Shown: positions 43,068 through 52,007 of the stretch, one piece after another
Numbering within the stretch: position 1 is the stretch's first letter
Layout of the letters: each line of letters begins with the position of its first letter
Source: JASLQO01 sp002327525
Lineage (GTDB): Bacteria; Pseudomonadota; Gammaproteobacteria; Pseudomonadales; Azotimanducaceae
Assembly: GCA_030744435.1 (NCBI GenBank)
Contig: JASLQO010000026.1
Coordinates: 22,122-86,121, forward strand
DNA: 64,000 bases
Direction: 5' to 3'
Notes under the pieces: generated by a model
What the model saw: only the letters and a program-made list of their open reading frames with translations
What the model was told of the DNA's origin: nothing
Databases searched by the model: none
Translations under genes and position numbers: made by a program

Positions 43068-44885
43068 TCAAAAGCGGCTGAAACTGTCCGGGTCGAACGT
43101 TGCGCACTTACCGTCGGCGAAGCTACGGTAGTGTGTCTCATCCCATGCACCCCGCCTGAACATGCGCACGTACAGGCCGCAGTGTTCGCTCGCATCCGCG
43201 AATGTCGTATCCGCTGCCAGTTCCGCCTTCAGTGAATCGTAGGTGAGCGCCTCGTCATCCATGAAGATGCCCTGATCGGACGGAGAATCGAGGATGATGG
43301 ATGTCTTGCCTTTGCTGCCCCACGCCAGCCATTGCGGATCTGTACCGTCACGACCGCGGTGCGGATTGCCCGTGTACGCGAATTGGGTCCAGTAGGACAT
43401 CATGCTCCTGGAAAGCTGTTCCTGGGCTTCATCGCCGGGGTAGATATAACCGATTCCCATCCCTTGCTCGAATTCGCCGAACACGAAGGAAATCTCAAGA
43501 CCGTGTCCGGCGCCGAGTGCCGTGCTCAGATCATAGCCGAGCAAGCTCGGTTCCTCGTCCCAGTCCCAGCGGTAGGCATAGACGTCGGGGTTGCCTGCTG
43601 CCGCCATGTACTGTGCCAGTTGGTCCACGCCGCGGACCTTCCAGGCGCGGGACTGGTAGTAGACGATGCGCCGGTAGGCGTCTTCGTCCTTGAGCGAGGA
43701 GAAGATACCCAGAAATGTGTCCACGTAGCGCGGATCGAGCACCATGAACGTGGTTGGCTCGTCGCGGTTGGTGCCGAGGATCACCGGCACGGCATTGTGG
43801 TTGTCCGTGGAGGAGAAGATTTCCCGTGTGTCCAGATCAGGCAGCACGTGACCGTCGCCGAAGTTCTCCGGCAGATCGATCATGCCGAAGCCTCCTGCGT
43901 CGAGAACGGTGAAGAAGTCTTCCGGTGTCTTTGAATACAGGTAGTCTCGCAGCGCGGCTTGCGCCATGTCGTCCTGAATGGCGCATGCATCCTCCGCACT
44001 GCTGGCGCGACCATCGGAGACCATCAGTCTTGATACCAACTCGCGGCTGGAGTGCCTGTGTCCGCCATCGCGTTCGTAGCGTTGGCCGCTTGTCACTTCG
44101 GCCGGATCGAATCCGCCGCTTTGTACAGCGGCGCGGTGGAACAAGCCCTCGGCCAGAGGAGAGGCCATCATTGCCAGCGTATCCGCGGCGCCGGCGGATT
44201 CACCGAACACCATCACGTTGTCCGGGTTGCCGCCGAACTCGGCGATGTTGTCCCGCGTCCATTCGAGCGCCCGCACCAGATCCAGCGTACCGAAGTTCCC
44301 CGAATCGTCTTCGAGGCTGCCAGTGTGCAGAGCTGGATGGTTGAACCAGCCGAGGAATCCAAGGCGGTAGTTGACGGTGATCACGACCACGTCCTGGGAG
44401 ATGGCGAGCGCAGCGCCGATGTAACTGCCGCCGTGCCCGATGGTGTTGCCACCGCCATGAATCCAGAACATCACGGGTAAATCGTGTGCGTTGGGTGGTG
44501 ACCAGATGTTGAGGTACAGACAGTCCTCAGAACCGGTGACGCTCCCCGGTGTGGTATCAGGGCCGGCACCGCTCAGCAGTGATGCGAATTGCGGACACAG
44601 ATTGCCGGCACTCAGTGCCTCGATGACAGAGTCGGATCGGCGCGCGGGCCGTGGTGAGCGCCACCGTAGTTCTCCCACCGGAGGCTCGGCGAAGGGCACG
44701 CCCATCCAGGCGCGCGCGCCGTGTGCATCGACAAATCCGACGACATCGCCCGACGTTGTAGAGCGCAGCGTCGTATCGTCGCGTACCGGCGGGGGTGGAG
44801 GTTCCTCGATACTGCTGACATAGAGTGTGGTGCCGATGACGACGATCATTGCGACCACTATTAGGGCGATGCCGGCTTTTTTCAT
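43068..44885 (-). CDS. Type B carboxylesterase, membrane-anchored or secreted
   Basis: A protein of 605 residues. A hydrophobic N-terminus (AGIALIVVAMIVVIGTTLYV) and a Pro-rich linker suggest an anchor or signal. The type B signature is complete: SEDCLYLNIWSP near 120, MFWIHGGGN (oxyanion hole) near 140, and MVFGESAGAADTLA near 220 with the nucleophile Ser. The acid (GTNRDEPTTF) and His (GAGHGLEISFVFG) regions follow. It probably hydrolyses esters of bulky substrates, supplying acids and alcohols to the surrounding pathway. A divergent D-aminoacylase remnant lies upstream. Confidence 0.92.
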   Translation of the reverse strand: MKKAGIALIVVAMIVVIGTTLYVSSIEEPPPPPVRDDTTLRSTTSGDVVGFVDAHGARAWMGVPFAEPPVGELRWRSPRPARRSDSVIEALSAGNLCPQFASLLSGAGPDTTPGSVTGSEDCLYLNIWSPPNAHDLPVMFWIHGGGNTIGHGGSYIGAALAISQDVVVITVNYRLGFLGWFNHPALHTGSLEDDSGNFGTLDLVRALEWTRDNIAEFGGNPDNVMVFGESAGAADTLAMMASPLAEGLFHRAAVQSGGFDPAEVTSGQRYERDGGHRHSSRELVSRLMVSDGRASSAEDACAIQDDMAQAALRDYLYSKTPEDFFTVLDAGGFGMIDLPENFGDGHVLPDLDTREIFSSTDNHNAVPVILGTNRDEPTTFMVLDPRYVDTFLGIFSSLKDEDAYRRIVYYQSRAWKVRGVDQLAQYMAAAGNPDVYAYRWDWDEEPSLLGYDLSTALGAGHGLEISFVFGEFEQGMGIGYIYPGDEAQEQLSRSMMSYWTQFAYTGNPHRGRDGTDPQWLAWGSKGKTSIILDSPSDQGIFMDDEALTYDSLKAELAADTTFADASEHCGLYVRMFRRGAWDETHYRSFADGKCATFDPDSFSRF

Positions 44886-45000
44886 AATTTTGCTCGCATT
44901 GGTTCGAACAGAAGCCTATCCCCAACCGCGTTGGTGCTCAATGGTCCGGTGTGATAGAACGTGACGATTGGCGGTAGGAGTGGTTTCCGAGGAGCCAGAT

Positions 45001-45174
45001 ATGACGCAATACGATCCCGTCGTGCGAGCGGGCCATGTGATCGACGGTAGCGGGGGTGAAGGTTCCTGGCTCGAACGAAAAGCGCAGGCCTACCTTGCGA
45101 CAACTGTCTCCGGGGAGGGTGCCTGTCGCGATGGTGAGGCGCCGGACGCGTTGCCCGGAAGGCTGATACGCTGA
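45001..45174 (+). pseudogene. D-aminoacylase/amidohydrolase reduced to its two ends
   Basis: A 57-codon frame with a good ribosome site (GAGGAGCCAG). It starts MTQYDPVVRAGHVIDGSGGE, the typical N-terminus of N-acyl-D-amino-acid amidohydrolases, and ends ACRDGEAPDALPGRLIR, their typical C-terminus. The intact enzyme is about 550-580 residues, so more than 1.5 kb has been removed while both ends stayed in frame with each other. The middle 20 residues match nothing. It lies directly before the CaiB gene at 45176, probably once its operon partner. Confidence 0.7.
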
Positions 45175-45175
45175 G

Positions 45176-46363
45176 ATGAAGGGACCTCTTTCAGAACTGA
45201 GAGTGCTCGACCTGACGCATGCCCGGGCCGGTCCGACAGCGGTGCGGCTGCTGGCCGATTGGGGAGCAGACGTGATCAAGATAGAGGCGCCGTTGACCAG
45301 TGAGGCGGCGGGTAGGGCGGTAACCGGCGGGCGGCGCAGCCCAGACGAACAGAACCTGCACCGCAACAAGCGCGCGCTGGCGCTCAACCTCAAGACCGAG
45401 GCGGGACATGCCGCGTTCATGCGCATGGCGGAACAGGCAGACATCATCGTCGAGAATTTCAAAGCACAGGTGAAACACAAGCTGCGGGTCGACTATGCCT
45501 CGGTACGGGAGGTCAATCCTGCGATCATCTACGCGAGCATTTCGGGCTTTGGACAGGATGGCCCGTATGGAGAGCGCGCGGGTGTGGATCAGATCATCCA
45601 GGGCATGAGCGGGCTGATGTCCGTCACCGGCGAACCAGGTGAAGGGCCGATGCGGGTGGGCATAGCTATTAGCGATACCTCCGCCGGTATGTTTCTGGGT
45701 CAGGGCATTCTGCTCGCATTGCTGCATCGCGAGCGTACGGGTGAAGGGCAATGGGTGCACACCTCACTGTTGGAAGCCATGATGTGTAAGCTCGATTTTC
45801 AGGGCGCGCGCTACACCATGAGCGCGGAGGTGCCTGAGCAGCAAGGCAACGACCACCCTTACCACACACCGATGGGCCTGTTTCACGCAAGCGATGGGCC
45901 GGTGAACATCGCCGCCTCCAGCCAGCGGCTGTGGCAGCTTTTTTGCGCGGCGCTGGATGCGGATGAACTGGCTGGTCATCCGGACTATCAGCGCACCGGA
46001 GAACGCATTGCGCGCAAAGCGCAGCTGAATGGTGACATCAACGCCGTGACGGGGTGCTTCACCACCGCCGAACTGGTGGAGCGGCTGAATGCTGCTGGTG
46101 TGCCCTGTGGCCCGGTCAACGATATCGGCCAGGCTTTCGAGGATGACCAGGTGCGTCACCTCGGCATGGCCAGGCCCGCACCGCACCCTGAGCTCGGCGA
46201 TCTCGATCTGATACGGTCTCCGATCAACCTGAGTGCCTGGCCCCAGCCATCGCGCTTCGATCACGCGGCGCCAGATCCTGGGCAGGACAATCGGTTTGTG
46301 CTTAGCTCTTTTGGTTTCAGCGACGCGGAGATCGACGAGCTGGCGGAACAACAGGCGATCTGA
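45176..46363 (+). CDS. CaiB/BaiF (family III) CoA-transferase
   Basis: A protein of 395 residues: LRVLDLTHARAGPTAVRLLA, DWGADVIKIEAP near 29-40, NLHRNKRALALNLKTEAG, ASISGFGQDGPYGERAGVDQ near 120, and QGMSGLMSVTGEPGEGPMRV. The Asp in the RAGVDQ stretch is the expected catalytic Asp of formyl-CoA transferase-type enzymes. It likely moves CoA from succinyl-CoA or another donor to a carboxylate. It follows the D-aminoacylase remnant by one base and reads straight into the MFS frame after its TGA. Confidence 0.93.
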   Translation: MKGPLSELRVLDLTHARAGPTAVRLLADWGADVIKIEAPLTSEAAGRAVTGGRRSPDEQNLHRNKRALALNLKTEAGHAAFMRMAEQADIIVENFKAQVKHKLRVDYASVREVNPAIIYASISGFGQDGPYGERAGVDQIIQGMSGLMSVTGEPGEGPMRVGIAISDTSAGMFLGQGILLALLHRERTGEGQWVHTSLLEAMMCKLDFQGARYTMSAEVPEQQGNDHPYHTPMGLFHASDGPVNIAASSQRLWQLFCAALDADELAGHPDYQRTGERIARKAQLNGDINAVTGCFTTAELVERLNAAGVPCGPVNDIGQAFEDDQVRHLGMARPAPHPELGDLDLIRSPINLSAWPQPSRFDHAAPDPGQDNRFVLSSFGFSDAEIDELAEQQAI

Positions 46364-46366
46364 GCG

Positions 46367-47725
46367 CTGTCTATCCACACTGACAAACTCGACTTCGCGC
46401 AGCGCGCCGGTTACGGCGTCGGCGATTTTGGCATCAATCTGTACTTCATCGCCGCGATGACCTATCTGCTGTACTTCTACACTGACGTATTGCAGATTTC
46501 GGCGGCTGCGGCCGCCGGTGTGATGTTCGTGGCGAGGCTGGTGGACGCGGTCACCGATCCCATGATGGGCGCCATTGCGGAGCGCACCCGTACCCGATGG
46601 GGGCGGCTGCGTCCGCACATTCTGTTCGGCGCCATCCCCATGGGCGTTGTCGCTGTCCTCACCTTTACCGTGCCGCCGTTCGGGGATACGGGGAAGGTAT
46701 GGTGGGCGTACATCACCTATATCGCGTTCGGCATCGCCTACACTGTCATCACCATTCCGTATTCCGCGCTATCCGCCTCGCTGACGGCCGACCACCACGA
46801 GCGCACAATACTCTCGACTGTTCGCATGGCGTTCGCCTTTGCCGGAGGGCTGGTCATCTCGTCCGGCATGCCAAAACTCGTTGGCACCTTTGCCGACGAA
46901 GCGGCTGGTTATCAGATAACCATGGTCGTGTTTGCTTTGGTGGCGACGGCGCTGCTATGGCTGACGGTGTGGCAGACGGCGGAGCGGGTGACGCCCCCGG
47001 CCTCCCAGCGTCTGAGTCTCAGGGACAGTTTGAGCGCGGTGATTCACAATCCGCCGTTGGTCGTCGTGATGGTGATGTTCACTTGTGGCATGTTGTCCTT
47101 CACGATTCGGCAGGCGGTTGCTGCGTATTACTTCAAATACAACCTCGGCCGGCCGGATCTGATCGGTGACTGGTTTCTCGTGACGATGCCCATCATGTTC
47201 GTGGGGCTGATCTTCACGCCGATGCTGGCGCGGCGGTTCGGGAAGTCCGGTGGCATTCTCATCGGCGCGATCGTCACCATTTTCTGCGGCATCGGCATGT
47301 ACTTCACACCCTACGAAGAAATAGAGCTGATCTTCATGTGGGGTGCTTTGATGGCGCTGGGTGGTACTCCAATCGCCGTGCTTGGCTGGGCAATGTTGCC
47401 CGATACGGTGGAATACGCGCAGTGGCGACTCGGAGTGCGGGCCGACGGTGCCATCTTTTCGGTATCTTCTTTCTTTCAAAAACTGGCCAAGACGCTCGGT
47501 GGAGCAGGTGTGGCGGCGGCTCTCGCCAGTGTCGGCTACATGGCGAACACCGACCAGTCAGCAACCTCGCTTGCCACCATCCACAACATGATGACGCTCG
47601 CCCCCGTGGCGATCATGCTGGTATTGATCATCGCCGCAATGAACTACCGCCTCGACGGGCACACCCACACGCGCATCGTGGCGGAGCTGAGGTCGAGGGA
47701 AGAAGCGGCTGCTTCTGGATCCTGA
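46367..47725 (+). CDS. MFS transporter, GPH/MelB-like, without a normal start codon
   Basis: The frame encodes a complete GPH-type symporter only if it begins upstream of the first ATG (46457). TM helix 1 reads GYGVGDFGINLYFIAAMTYL, and the ATG lies inside it. Upstream in the same frame, back to the CaiB stop at 46361-46363, there is no ATG, GTG or TTG; CTG at 46367 is the only near-cognate start. Other motifs are intact: RLVDAVTDPMMGAIAERTRT and RWGRLRPHILFG near 60-80. Either CTG is used, the true start has been lost, or translation reinitiates or reads through from the CaiB gene with which it shares phase. Confidence 0.8.
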   Translation: MSIHTDKLDFAQRAGYGVGDFGINLYFIAAMTYLLYFYTDVLQISAAAAAGVMFVARLVDAVTDPMMGAIAERTRTRWGRLRPHILFGAIPMGVVAVLTFTVPPFGDTGKVWWAYITYIAFGIAYTVITIPYSALSASLTADHHERTILSTVRMAFAFAGGLVISSGMPKLVGTFADEAAGYQITMVVFALVATALLWLTVWQTAERVTPPASQRLSLRDSLSAVIHNPPLVVVMVMFTCGMLSFTIRQAVAAYYFKYNLGRPDLIGDWFLVTMPIMFVGLIFTPMLARRFGKSGGILIGAIVTIFCGIGMYFTPYEEIELIFMWGALMALGGTPIAVLGWAMLPDTVEYAQWRLGVRADGAIFSVSSFFQKLAKTLGGAGVAAALASVGYMANTDQSATSLATIHNMMTLAPVAIMLVLIIAAMNYRLDGHTHTRIVAELRSREEAAASGS

Positions 47726-47740
47726 AAAACACCTGCCTTG

Positions 47741-48445
47741 TCAGTGCACCTCCGCTGCATCCCCCCAGGCCTTGCGCAGTTTTGCCATGTCGAAACCATC
47801 CTGCTGGGCGGCCTCGATGATTACTCGTTCCCTGCGCGCGATGTTAGCCGCTACCTCGGGTACCCGAGCGGCAGTGTCCTGCGGAATGACGACGGCCCCG
47901 TGCTGGTCTGCGTGGATGATATCGCCGTCGATGACACGCATTCCGGCAACCGTGATGGGGCGGGCGTAGTCGACGACATGAACGTAGGCGTGTGAGGGGC
48001 CCACGCGGTCTGCGAGCATCTGAAAACCATCGGCGATGTCGGGTAGATCGCGCACGCTGCCGTCGGTGATGAGACCCTTACAGCCGAGCCCCTTGTGGAT
48101 ATTACTGTTCACCTCGCCCCAGAAAGAGCCGTAACCGCGCTCGTCATCGAGATCCTGAATCACGATGATGGCGGGTTTTTCGCCCTCGTCGATATACGCA
48201 TAGTAGGCATCGGAGAGTTGACGCGCCTCACTCCCGCGTACGTCCGAGGGGTGTGCGGCCCGTATTGTCGCTGTGCGCGCTATGCCGACCATGGAGCCCA
48301 GGCCGGGCCGGGTGCAGACCAGCGGCTTGGTGGTATAGCCGTAGCCTCGACGTTCGGGCACCAATACTTCCAGGGCGTTGCATACCGTTGGTGTGTCCAG
48401 AGCTTCCAGTTGCGCGATCAGTTCTGTGGTCAATGTGTCGCTCAT
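47741..48445 (-). CDS. RraA-like family protein (aldolase/demethylmenaquinone methyltransferase-like fold)
   Basis: A protein of 234 residues from ATG 48445 with AAAGGACAC upstream. Motifs: LEALDTPTVCNALEVLVPER near 12, then GSFWGEVNSNIHKGLGCKGL and ITDGSVRDLPDI near 130, the GxxTDGxxRD metal-binding motif of RraA and HMG/CHA aldolases. In metabolic neighbourhoods such proteins usually act as 4-hydroxy-4-methyl-2-oxoglutarate-type aldolases or oxaloacetate decarboxylases rather than as RNase E inhibitors. The precise activity here is unknown. Confidence 0.87.
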   Translation of the reverse strand: MSDTLTTELIAQLEALDTPTVCNALEVLVPERRGYGYTTKPLVCTRPGLGSMVGIARTATIRAAHPSDVRGSEARQLSDAYYAYIDEGEKPAIIVIQDLDDERGYGSFWGEVNSNIHKGLGCKGLITDGSVRDLPDIADGFQMLADRVGPSHAYVHVVDYARPITVAGMRVIDGDIIHADQHGAVVIPQDTAARVPEVAANIARRERVIIEAAQQDGFDMAKLRKAWGDAAEVH

Positions 48446-48464
48446 GAATGTGTCCTTTGTCTGC

Positions 48465-49418
48465 TCACGTTCGCTGTTGAGGCATGTCCTGGCCCGTGAC
48501 TGCGGCAAGATTGTTCCTGATCTCGTCGGCGTGATCTTCCCGTATCCAGTCGAGCAACAGACCCTTGGTCGCCATGGTAGTGGACATTGGATCGTCGAAC
48601 ATCAGGTGGTGATAGGTATCGGGCACGGTGAGCACCGGCAGCGCTCCGCCGGCGATCTGGTTCATGTAGCCGCCGAAATAGGCACCCTCGTCCTCGCTAT
48701 GTTCGGCGAGAATGACAGCCGAGCGGCACGCGAGCCGAGTGAATTTGTCGCGCTGATCGATCCCCATCTCCAGATGGTCGAACAGAGTGGGATCGAATTT
48801 CCAGGTCCAGCCGCCTTCCACCTGTCTGATCCCGTAGCGGGCCATGTGTGCGAGCACCGGCGGATAGACGCCAGGCTGGTCAGGCAGCAGTCGAAAGCGA
48901 CCCATGATGGTGTCCTGATCCGCATACACTCGCCGCCGCCGCCGGGGTTTGGCATCTTCGCGTTTGGCGCGCATACCCCACTCGAGGTACTGCCCGGGTG
49001 GGGCGACGGTGAAGTCCATGAAGAGCACGCCGCCCATGTCGGCACCGAAGCGGTGGGCGGCCTCCAGTGCCACGAAACCGCCAAAGCTATGGCCGACGAC
49101 GAACGGCCGCTCTCCCAACTCGGCCGCCTGACAGACGGCCCACACCTCTCGTGCGAACAACTCCCCCGAGTAACGTGCGCGCCAGCCGCTGTTCCCGTTG
49201 CCCGACAGATCGAGCGCGGCCACACGGAACTGGTCAGCCAGATACGGGGCGACGAAGCGCCACCATTCCAGATGTGCATTGCTGCCGTGGATGAGCACGA
49301 TGCCCGGCTTTCCAACGTCTCCCCAGGTGCGATAGGTGATGTCGACACCCTCTACCTGTGTGACATGCATCTGTGATGCTGTGTCCAGTGCGCGTTGATA
49401 CCAGTGTGGTTGTTGCAT
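48465..49418 (-). CDS. Alpha/beta hydrolase
   Basis: A protein of 317 residues; ATG 49418 (MQQPHWYQRAL) is preferred to an earlier in-frame ATG. Alpha/beta hydrolase landmarks: IVLIHGSNAHLEWWRFVAPY near 42 (oxyanion HG), AALDLSGNGNSGWRARYSGE, nucleophile Ser in FVVGHSFGGFVALEAAHRFG near 105-124, and C-terminal VPDTYHHLMFDDP with the catalytic His. The aromatic-rich lid is between. Substrate unknown; similar proteins act as esterases or C-C hydrolases. It is 45 bases upstream of the RraA gene on the same strand, so probably co-transcribed. Confidence 0.88.
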   Translation of the reverse strand: MQQPHWYQRALDTASQMHVTQVEGVDITYRTWGDVGKPGIVLIHGSNAHLEWWRFVAPYLADQFRVAALDLSGNGNSGWRARYSGELFAREVWAVCQAAELGERPFVVGHSFGGFVALEAAHRFGADMGGVLFMDFTVAPPGQYLEWGMRAKREDAKPRRRRRVYADQDTIMGRFRLLPDQPGVYPPVLAHMARYGIRQVEGGWTWKFDPTLFDHLEMGIDQRDKFTRLACRSAVILAEHSEDEGAYFGGYMNQIAGGALPVLTVPDTYHHLMFDDPMSTTMATKGLLLDWIREDHADEIRNNLAAVTGQDMPQQRT

Positions 49419-49520
49419 GTTCGCCTGAATATCCGAGTTGTGTGCCGGTGGTGCCGGCAAAACGCAGCAATTTAGCACGCCCGTGCCACCCCGGCGAAAC
49501 GGGGGCCTGAACAGGGTCCG

Positions 49521-50552
49521 TCAGGGGGCTTGAGGCGGTTCCGGCTCCGGCCAGAAATGGGCAACGGATTGCGCCAGCCAGCGCGCGAGTTCCGCACTCA
49601 CCTCCCACGGGCGCTCCTGGGCCATCCAGTGACCGGATGCGATCACGGCTTCGCTCAGGTTTTTGCAGCGTTCACGCATGGGATCCGCAAGTCGCGAGGT
49701 GATGCATTCGCAGGTGTAGTCGTATTGCGCAGCGATGAACAGCACGGGCATGTGCAGTACGTTGTCGACGGCATTGGCCGCGTATTCGGCATTGATCTCG
49801 TGATTCATGTAGTAAGAATCCGGACCGAAAAAGGTATTGCGCTTCAGGGCCTGGGCGTACTCGGCCAGTTCGTCCTCGGTGATGACGTCTGCATCGCGCG
49901 GAACATCGGGTACGCTGCCGTCAGGGAACCAGCCGCCCAGGTGACGAGTGTGGGCGGTTGCAGAAGGTAGGTCGAAACCTTCCGGACTTCCCTTGCGAAA
50001 CAATAGCTTAGCGACGTTATATGGATTGCTGTCGAAGGCGTGGGTGGCTTTCACGAAGTGCTCTTCGTAAAAACGCATGTACTCCCATTGCCCGGCGGGA
50101 AAGGTGGCTTCGGGGTAGATGTCGCGATTGACGAGAGGAAGGATCGCATCCAGTCCCCGTTCGATCGTGTAGTAAGGTACGCACAGGCTCGCCACGGCTT
50201 CGCATTGCCCGGCATGGTCGCGGGCGATGGACCACACCGTGGGAGAACCCCAGTCGTGCCCCACCCACACTGCGCGTTCGCGGCCCAGATGATCGAGTAG
50301 GGAGAGCATGTCGCCGACCACTTGTTCCTGCGCGTAATCGGCGTGTCTGTCGTAACACGTGGAGCCGCCATAACCGCGCAGATCGGGCGCGACACAACGA
50401 AAACCCAGCGCACCGAATGCGGCAAGCTGGTGACGCCAGCTCAGACCCAGTTCGGGCCAGCCGTGTACGAAAATGATGAGCGGCCCGTTTTCGGGACCTG
50501 CGGCGAGGTAGGCGGTGGTGTGCGCACCGCTGGTAAAGCTGTGTCTTTCCAT
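49521..50552 (-). CDS. Epoxide hydrolase-like alpha/beta hydrolase
   Basis: A protein of 343 residues. FVHGWPELGLSWRHQLAAFG near 28-47 has the HGxP oxyanion motif, APDLRGYGGSTCY follows, and VGHDWGSPTVWSIARD near 95 has Asp in the nucleophile position, as in epoxide hydrolases and haloalkane dehalogenases. The late Asp (FIAAQYDYTCE) and His (VIASGHWMAQERP) complete the triad. HGxP together with the lid Tyr residues favours epoxide hydrolase, which would open an epoxide to a diol. Confidence 0.9.
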   Translation of the reverse strand: MERHSFTSGAHTTAYLAAGPENGPLIIFVHGWPELGLSWRHQLAAFGALGFRCVAPDLRGYGGSTCYDRHADYAQEQVVGDMLSLLDHLGRERAVWVGHDWGSPTVWSIARDHAGQCEAVASLCVPYYTIERGLDAILPLVNRDIYPEATFPAGQWEYMRFYEEHFVKATHAFDSNPYNVAKLLFRKGSPEGFDLPSATAHTRHLGGWFPDGSVPDVPRDADVITEDELAEYAQALKRNTFFGPDSYYMNHEINAEYAANAVDNVLHMPVLFIAAQYDYTCECITSRLADPMRERCKNLSEAVIASGHWMAQERPWEVSAELARWLAQSVAHFWPEPEPPQAP

Positions 50553-50605
50553 CGGTACATGATAGCCGTTCTGTCTCCTGAGGGTATCGGTGGTTAAGCT
50601 GTGGA

Positions 50606-50749
50606 TGTAGGAGAGACGAGATCAGACATCGCGCGGCACATGCCGCGTTCATCGCCGAGCAGGCAGACCAGATAGATGCCGAACGCGCGCTGACACCGGC
50701 GGTGGTGGAGCAACTGATGGGTAGTGGCGCTTTCCGCCAGCGCATTTGA
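50606..50749 (+). pseudogene. Acyl-CoA dehydrogenase N-terminal remnant and gene-free DNA beyond
   Basis: About 38 codons ending at TGA 50747-50749 read AFIAEQADQIDAERALTPAV then VEQLMGSGAF, the first helices of an acyl-CoA dehydrogenase. Nothing of the remaining 350 residues follows in any frame. From 50750 to about 50898 another frame (ELRAGVLWLETAGVYADGGE) looks protein-like and ends in TAG, but I cannot name it. The whole 50553-50848 gap therefore appears to be decayed coding DNA. Confidence 0.55.
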
Positions 50750-50848
50750 GGCTAGATGCCGAATTGCGTGCGGGTGTGTTGTGGCTCGAGACGGCGGGTG
50801 TGTACGCGGATGGTGGTGAATTCAAAGTGGTGGGCACGGTGAGAGCGG

Positions 50849-51205
50849 ATGTGGTGCCTACCGTCGGAACCGAAGTATCGGGTAGCGGATTGTTTTAGCG
50901 TCTTCAAAACTCAGGAGCAGAGCGTGGAAGGCATGCCCGTGCACCGCTATCTCGGCTCTTTTCGGGCGCGCGGAACAGTACTCAGAGAACTGACCGCCAG
51001 CCTCGATGGGCACTTGCGATGGGAAGCCGGGCTGATGGTAGATCGGAAGGGCACTGCGCTCATGGGCGGGTTCGTCTTCCCCAACGGGGGGTTGTCGCTG
51101 CTGCTGAAGCCGGTATGGGATCGGCTATGGCGCTCGAAAGCGCCATGCAAGGAGGCAGTCAGCTATTTCGAGACACACAGAGCGGAACAGGGGGCGAGCG
51201 GGTGA
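50849..51205 (+). CDS. Uncertain short protein, possibly a remnant
   Basis: An open frame of 118 codons; a more likely start is ATG 50933 (MPVHRYLGSF), giving about 90 residues. It contains LRWEAGLMVDRKGTALMGGF and VFPNGGLSLLLKPVWDRLW. No family is recognised and no clear ribosome site precedes either start. It lies between the dehydrogenase remnant and an intact SDR gene, and its codon choice is ordinary. It could be a small hypothetical gene or part of the same decayed locus. Confidence 0.3.
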   Translation: MWCLPSEPKYRVADCFSVFKTQEQSVEGMPVHRYLGSFRARGTVLRELTASLDGHLRWEAGLMVDRKGTALMGGFVFPNGGLSLLLKPVWDRLWRSKAPCKEAVSYFETHRAEQGASG

Positions 51206-51272
51206 TGCCTTGGGCGACGAACGCCGTTCGGATGCTAGACTGCGAATATGCACGAGATGAGGCAAGAATCTG

Positions 51273-51998
51273 ATGGCAGAACAGTTGGGTGTAGTCGTGA
51301 CAGGCGGCGCGGGTGGCATCGGGGCGGCGATCGTGTCATCGCTGGCGGCGTCAGGATATGCTGTGGGTGTGCTCGATCTCGCACCGGTAGAGGCGGCAGA
51401 AGGTGTCACCGGTTATCAGGTGGATATCTCGGACTACGTGGCCGTTGAGGAAGCCATGCAGAGCTTTCAGGGCAACACCGGCCCCCTTTACGGGCTTGTC
51501 AACAATGCGGGCTGGGATGAGGCAAAGCCCTTTATCGACTCTGATGTGAAACTGTGGCGTAAGGTGATAGACATCAATCTGTACGGTCCGCTGAATGCAA
51601 CGCACATCGCGCTGAAGGCGATGGTAGAGGCGGGCCGTGGGCGTATTGTCAGCATTGCCTCCGATGCCGGACGCGTGGGCTCTTCGGGTGAATCGGTCTA
51701 CTCGGCCGCCAAGGGCGGGATCATCGCGCTGATGAAGACGCTCGCGCGTGAGCACGCGCGCCAGGGAATCACCTTCAACTCCATCTGCCCGGGCCCCACC
51801 GACACGCCGCTGCTCGCCGAGATCGATCGCGGCAGCGGTACCAATCTAGTGGCGGCACTCGAGCGCGCGATTCCAATGAAACGGCTTGGGAAGCCAGAGG
51901 ATTATCCTGCGCTGGTAGAGTATTTCCTGAGCGACGCGGCAGGTTATGTGACAGGCCAGACCATCAGTGTGTCGGGTGGTTTGTCGATGCATGGTTAG
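51273..51998 (+). CDS. SDR-family oxidoreductase (FabG-like)
   Basis: A protein of 241 residues with VVVTGGAGGIGAAIVSSLAA near 6-25, LVNNAGWDEAKPFIDSDVKL near 75, VSIASDAGRVGSSGESVYSA with Ser and Tyr, and Lys in AAKGGIIALMKTLA. The ending SDAAGYVTGQTISVSGGLSM is typical of 3-oxoacyl reductase-like SDRs. It is compact with no extra domain. Related enzymes in aromatic and alicyclic degradation are 2-hydroxycyclohexanecarboxyl-CoA dehydrogenases, a possible role here. Confidence 0.9.
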   Translation: MAEQLGVVVTGGAGGIGAAIVSSLAASGYAVGVLDLAPVEAAEGVTGYQVDISDYVAVEEAMQSFQGNTGPLYGLVNNAGWDEAKPFIDSDVKLWRKVIDINLYGPLNATHIALKAMVEAGRGRIVSIASDAGRVGSSGESVYSAAKGGIIALMKTLAREHARQGITFNSICPGPTDTPLLAEIDRGSGTNLVAALERAIPMKRLGKPEDYPALVEYFLSDAAGYVTGQTISVSGGLSMHG

Positions 51999-52007
51999 TG
52001 CCAACCG

